From: Nageia nagi
Lineage: Eukaryota > Pinophyta
Assembly: GCA_050084985.1 (NCBI GenBank)
Contig: JBITNC010000001.1
Coordinates: 173,724,001 to 173,788,000 of the forward strand
Length of the DNA: 64,000 nt
Direction: 5' to 3'
A program made the position numbers and the translations under genes. Below are positions 59,049 to 64,000 of the stretch, piece by piece. The notes beneath the pieces were generated by a model. The model did no database searches. It worked only from the letters and a program-made list of their open reading frames with translations, and was not told the DNA's origin. Within the stretch, counting starts at the first letter, position 1; every line of letters begins with the position of its first letter.

Positions 59049-62000
59049 ATGAGCAAGTCAAACAAGGATACTAGTGGCTACTACCAGCTCACCAAGAGTA
59101 GTTTCATAGAGCTAAAAAAATATGGAAGAGTCAAATAAAGAGTCTATTATTATGACATACTTGAAAACATCAGAGAGAACCTAAGTGGAACCATATTGAT
59201 CTAGTGTTCATGCTAAGGGAAGCTGAAGGAATTCTATAATAGGCTAAAGAAAAAAATATCCTTCATTCTTTAGGGCTCTTCACAACCATGGTTGTCCTAT
59301 TCTTTTTCAATTTCCTAGAACTAGTTTTGGAGGTAGCAAAACACACTAATTTTATGAAGCAAGTGGTTATTGATGCAAAATGAAATGTTATTGCAAATTT
59401 GACAAAGGAAGGTATTGAGAATACTATGGGTTGGTGGAATAAAGGGATCATTTTTACATAGAAATATGTTGATTGAAAGTGTTAAGAATATAATAATAAA
59501 TATAGGCCCAATGACTTAATCTGATCTTTGTTGAAACTAAAGAACCATGGCTTGGCCCATAAAGTCGTTATGAAGGCCCAAAGATGTTTATTCCATGACA
59601 CCTCAAATAAATCCATCATCTTTTTATGTAGGATTTTGGACAAATCCACTGACATTCATTTTGAAAAAGACTGATTAGTACAAAGTTAACAAAGGAGAGA
59701 GCATATGTTGGAGCCAAATGATCATTGATGAACTGATTAGTCATCTCAAAGAAGTGAGGAATATGAGAACCTTATTTTATATGTCATATTTGGTCTTCTT
59801 GTTGCTCATAGGGAAGAACCATCCAAGAGCCCATGGTATCAAGAAATTTATATTCAACTGAAAGGCTATCATTTACATGGGCTACCCTAAATTCCATAAG
59901 GATTAAGAGTGGAGTTACATCCATATGAGGATGGATGAATGGGAATTATCATTAAAGAGATGAAAGGGGCACAACATGTTCCTAGAATTTCTATTGAAGC
60001 CTACAACTTTTTGAAGAGATTTGCTAATTTCTTTTTGGAAGAGTTTGATAATTCTTATATCATATTATTTGGTACAAATGTGGCTTCCCTCAAAATTCCA
60101 TGATATTTGAGTGATACAATGGTGTTTTTAGAATTTATCAGGTAAGCTTCCTACTTTCATGAGAAATTTTTTGAGGAGAAGGAGGAGGCACCCATCAACA
60201 TGCCTATCACCTTATCATGGTATTGTTGCAACAATTGGTTGGAAGTAGAAATAATTAAGTGTGAAATTGAGGGATATGGTTTTAAGAAACATGTTTTAAA
60301 AATAAATTATGACCCAAATGGAGTACTTAACATGTTTTATCAAAAATTTCACATAAATCACAAACATCACTCCCTTGGACATTTTGAAAAGTATAGGAAT
60401 GTGCACTCATAATTGGAAATTCAAAGAATATTAGAGCAGTTGGCTCAAGAAGAAAGGGAGAAAAGGGAAGGAGCATAGAGAGGTGAAATCCTTAAGATTC
60501 CCCCATAATATCTTGTAACTTAGAAAATAGCTAAGCAAGACTTTACCAAAGACCCTAGTTTTAACTAATTCAACTTAATGCAAGGGGTTGATGTGTTAAA
60601 AATAATCAATGTGCATGAGGTTGTACATCCCAAATATTAGTTTGAAAGTGGATAAAGTAGTCATGTTGTTGTTCCTAATATATATTCCTCTCCTAGCAAT
60701 AACTCTTCAAGTAGTTTAGATGATTTTGATGATGACAATCAATCAAAGTCAAGAAGCAGTAGCTCAAGATTGAGGATCCATAGTATTGAGTGAGGAGAAG
60801 AGCAAGTAGGAGGAGAGTAAGAGGATGAAGAGAAAGTTGAAGTGGTTTTTTAAGAATATCAGGACCATAATATAGCTACAGAATATGTTAACATCATTAA
60901 CTCTAAAGAAGAAGAGGAGATCAAAGAAAATATACCTATTTCTTATGGGTGTTATTTTGGTTTAGACTTGGTCACCACTTAATATTATTCCATCCTCTAG
61001 GGATTGCAAAAAGAAGAGGGAATTTTAGATGTTCATGTGGAAAAAGTTGCTAAAGATTCTACTCAAATTGCAGAGTGCTTGACCACTTGGTGTAAGGCCA
61101 AGAAAGCTCCTACTTCCCATAAAGGCTCATGTTCACAAAAGCTTTCATCTAAGCATTCATCTATGGTAGTTGGGGGAGATGTAAATGAAGGAGATGATGA
61201 ATATGATGATGATGAAGAGAATTAAAAGAGAAGAAAGAAAATAAAGTAAGAAGAGCATGAGAAACAAATCATCTCAATCGATGACAACACTACCATCGAC
61301 TAGCTCAACTTCAAAAATCTCTTGAAAAATATAGATATTTATGCATACCTAAAAAAGATTTAGGAAATTAGTAGTGGAAGTGAAGAAGAAAGGCTATAGG
61401 CGAAGAGGCCTCCTCCATTCCATATCAATTACCAACTATGGTAGAATTCGGGAAGGAGACTCTATAGGTAAGCAAGCTTTCAACCAATATTAGAAGCCTA
61501 AAGACAAAAGGATAATAAATGTTAGCACTATGGAATATGACATTGGGCAACTTGGAATTGATTTGAATGCACATATCATATATTAAGATACAAAGAACCT
61601 AAAAAATTTAGCACATGAGAAAGAATCGAAGGTGAACAAACTCAAAAGTGAAATGAGAAAAATGAAGAAAAATTTCAAGGAGTGATGAGTTTGGAGTTGA
61701 TAAAGATTAATTGAAATCCAAATACAATATAGGTTTCAATTTTGATAAGAGGATTGATAAATTAATTAATAAGGCAACCAAAATCTTTCCCAATTCATAC
61801 CAAAACTTCATCTACCTTGAAAATATTAATTTTCATTTATATGGCATTGAAACTGATATCAACAAATTTGCAAATCAATGGCTAGCTAAAGTGGAAAATG
61901 TGGTAAGAATTGAGCATGAAGTTATCAATGATGAACATTTGTTGAGTTTTTACAAATAATTTTTGTCCCTTTTTTACTGTTTGTCAAATGCAAAACTAAG

Positions 62001-62350
62001 ATGTAAGGTATTTAAAGAAGAGGCTGATAGAGTATACCAAGAATAAGCATATTATTGAATTGAATGACATACAAACCCTAGACAAGTCTAGCCAATGGAG
62101 GAGCAATGATGAGATTAAAGCAAGTTTGATGGAACTCTTGCAAAAGAAATTGAAATCGAAAGATCCTAAAAAAGTCCTTACAGCATATGAATGCTACCTC
62201 TCTTGGATTTCCTAGGTAAAATTTGCACATCAAAAGATCATGAAATGGGCAACAGGTTAGGTTATCTATCATTATTAGGGATTAATAAAAGGTCATGATA
62301 AGGTTTGATATTTCTTAGGAGGAGATATCAAAGCTAAAGTCATATAAATG
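59049..62350 (+). pseudogene. Long decayed coding region, unrecognised
   Basis: Starts ATG at 59,049 just after an acceptor-like ATTTTTAG. Coding-like stretches follow in changing frames: YYQLTKSSFIELKKYGRV, NTMGWWNKGIIFT, HKVVMKAQRCLFHDTSNKS, SQMIIDELISHLKEVRNMRT, then open 60,200-60,412 (NWLEVEIIKCEIEGYGFKKH), an acidic segment (GDDEYDDDEEN, ending 61,225) and 61,711-61,959 (FNFDKRIDKLINKATKIFPN). I estimate about 1,000 residues, with at least three frame changes and many stops. None of the retroviral motifs is present. An LTR-like sequence follows at 62,433, so it may be the ORF of a non-autonomous retroelement. A host-derived gene is the alternative. Confidence 0.45.
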
Positions 62351-62432
62351 ATAGCCCAATTTCTTCCCTCACCATCAGCGAATTGAATAATTAATTGTTA
62401 TCATGTTCTTTACATTGTAATGGAGTTAAGGG

Positions 62433-63025
62433 TGTTAGAAAATTTTTGTCCCCTTAATCTCTAGAGTTAGTCAAATTTTTAGACCTTATTTTCCAAAGAT
62501 AGTTTCTTTTTTAGTTGGATAGTTTTTAGACTTAGCTAAATTTTGGTGGCTATAAAATTAGGGTTTTTGAATATTAAAATTTTCAAGGAAGTTAGGGTTT
62601 TGTTTTAAACCTAAATACCTTTGAGTATTACTTAAAGAATAAGGAGCCTCATTTATGTCTCTCTCTTAATCTGAATTTTGAAAGTTATACTTGAAGCTTC
62701 TACAATAATAAGATAGTATCTTTTGCATTGAACTTATGTGTATTTATTTCTTTGATACTTGTTTAAGTGATGAGATGAATTTCAAATCTATGCAGTAATT
62801 CATTTCTTATACTTAGATAATGTTATCTTTTCACAAACTTAAAAAGTAATCAATGTTTGAGTTGGTGAAAAAATGTGATGTGTTGTTCAAGCTACATAGT
62901 ATAACACATCATTAAAAAAACTAAGTTATCATTAAAAAGAAGTAAAAGAAACAAAGTGCAAGGCAATCCATATGAGATATATCACTTTTTGCTTATAACT
63001 TGATTTACTTGGGCAAGAATTTTTT
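62433..63025 (+). repeat. LTR-like sequence, truncated by G
   Basis: Begins TGTTAGAAAATTT directly after a purine-rich TGGAGTTAAGGG and contains GGCTATAAAATTAGGG (TATA near 62,551). No second copy in the window, so it is a candidate only. Confidence 0.4.
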
Positions 63026-63521
63026 TGTTGGAATGTATAATGCATTATTGTAGGGTTTTGTAATAATCCTCTTTGTAAATTCACTAATACTTAATGGTAT
63101 CACTAGATACCTTAAGTATTTAAGTGAATATGATAATGTAATTTATTCTACACTCCATCTCATGAGCATGCCCTTTGGGTAAAAGGAGTAGCATGCCATG
63201 CCTTTGTCCAATGGTTAAAAAGATGATCCAAAGGAGATTTTGACCTATAAATAAAAGCCCCCTCTTTGTGATCACTCACCAATTTATGAAGCAAAGTTAT
63301 GCTTTAGGATAGTGATTAGGAGATGAAATTAAGAGTATTGTAAGAGAGTTATCTTTGTGAATGAAGTAAGATCTTGTTAGTGGATGTACTCCTAGTTGGA
63401 GGAACCACTTTATATCTTGAGTCGCTTTGTGAGATTTTCTATGCTTAAGTTTTAATGTTAGAGTGAGCTTCCATGTGATCTTGATAGTTAGGATTGTATT
63501 CTTTAAGGTTAAATTCCTTTA
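63026..63521 (+). repeat. G 5' LTR (496 bp)
   Basis: Begins TGTTGGAATG. Shares the AGATACCTTAAGTATTTAAG block and the GTGGATGTACTCC block with the D LTR. TATAAATA at 63,246-63,253. Confidence 0.8.
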
Positions 63522-64000
63522 TTTGGTATTAGAGCTTGGTATGGAAGCTCTTCTTCAACATCTTGGAGGTTCTTCATCCTTCATCCTACATCCTTCTTCA
63601 TCATCTTTTGAGATTTACTTTTCTTATTTGAGGTAAACACAAGAGAAAGTATAAATTCCTTCCTTTTAGATTAATTTTTTCTTTTTTTGGTTTATTTCAT
63701 AGTGATACTAACTTTTTTTAAATTACGCTTAAAATGATGCAATTTTTTTTATTAACCTTTTTAGTTGTAATTTTTTATTACTTAGCATAGTGTTAATTTA
63801 TTTAAAAAATGGTTCGTATAAAAATTGCATTTTTTTAAATAATAATCTATTTATTTGAGAACTTTTTTCTGTATGCTCAAAATAAAAAAGAAGAATATTG
63901 AAGTTTACATGTTATAGATTATTTTTTATTCCACTCTTTTTATATAATTTTTTTTTTCAATACAATATATTTCAAAATATATTATATTAAATAAAAAAGG
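63026..64000 (+). mobile_element. G: 5' end of a plus-strand Copia element, runs off the window
   Basis: 5' LTR 63,026-63,521, primer site TGGTATTAGAGC at 63,524-63,535, then a leader whose first 120 bases (GGAAGCTCTTCTTCAACATC and onward) match, in reverse complement, the equivalent leader of E and F. A related family member in the opposite orientation. No coding sequence reached before the window ends. Confidence 0.85.

Overview
The window looks like a transposon-dense intergenic stretch of a land-plant nuclear genome. The DNA is AT-rich, contains no intact host gene, and consists largely of nested LTR retrotransposons with plant-type primer-binding sites (TGGTATCAGAGC). A large-genome seed plant such as a conifer would fit, but nothing seen here fixes the species. 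I found no tRNA, rRNA or CRISPR array.

Left third (1-29,172): two related minus-strand Ty3/Gypsy elements of the Tat/Ogre type. T1 (1-10,941, left LTR cut by the window edge) has one 1,251-codon frame with an extra N-terminal region, gag and protease, and no reverse transcriptase or integrase that I can find. T2 (11,491-29,172) is very long. It carries an extra ORF, gag, protease, RT-RNase H, a second RNase H, integrase, an unrecognised sense ORF after integrase, and, on the opposite strand, a decayed two-exon gene that resembles plant mobile domain (PMD) proteins. T1 and T2 share LTR motifs, hairpin repeats in the 5' leader and a duplicated block in the 3' region. Between them lies a fragment of an unknown intron-containing gene.

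Middle (29,173-33,203): unassigned DNA, a tandem array of hairpin-forming units (30,431-30,895), a MITE-like inverted-repeat element, and the 5' end (LTR, primer site, gag) of a plus-strand Copia element, C.

Right half (33,204-57,331): a nested series of minus-strand Copia elements of one extended family. D inserted into the gag of C. E inserted into the 3' UTR of D, with target duplication GATCT. F inserted into a GC-rich minisatellite in the leader of D, with target duplication CCATG. E has a full-length polyprotein frame with five stops and no frameshift. F has lost 2.3 kb between protease and RNase H. In all three, the long 5' leader holds unrelated foreign sequence at the same place, which looks like a recurrent cargo slot.

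Right end (57,332-64,000): the rest of C's gag, diverged tandem repeats, a long decayed plus-strand coding region of unknown identity followed by an LTR-like sequence, and the 5' LTR, primer site and leader of a further plus-strand Copia element, G, that runs off the window. None of the coding regions is intact, so any activity would depend on proteins supplied from elsewhere.
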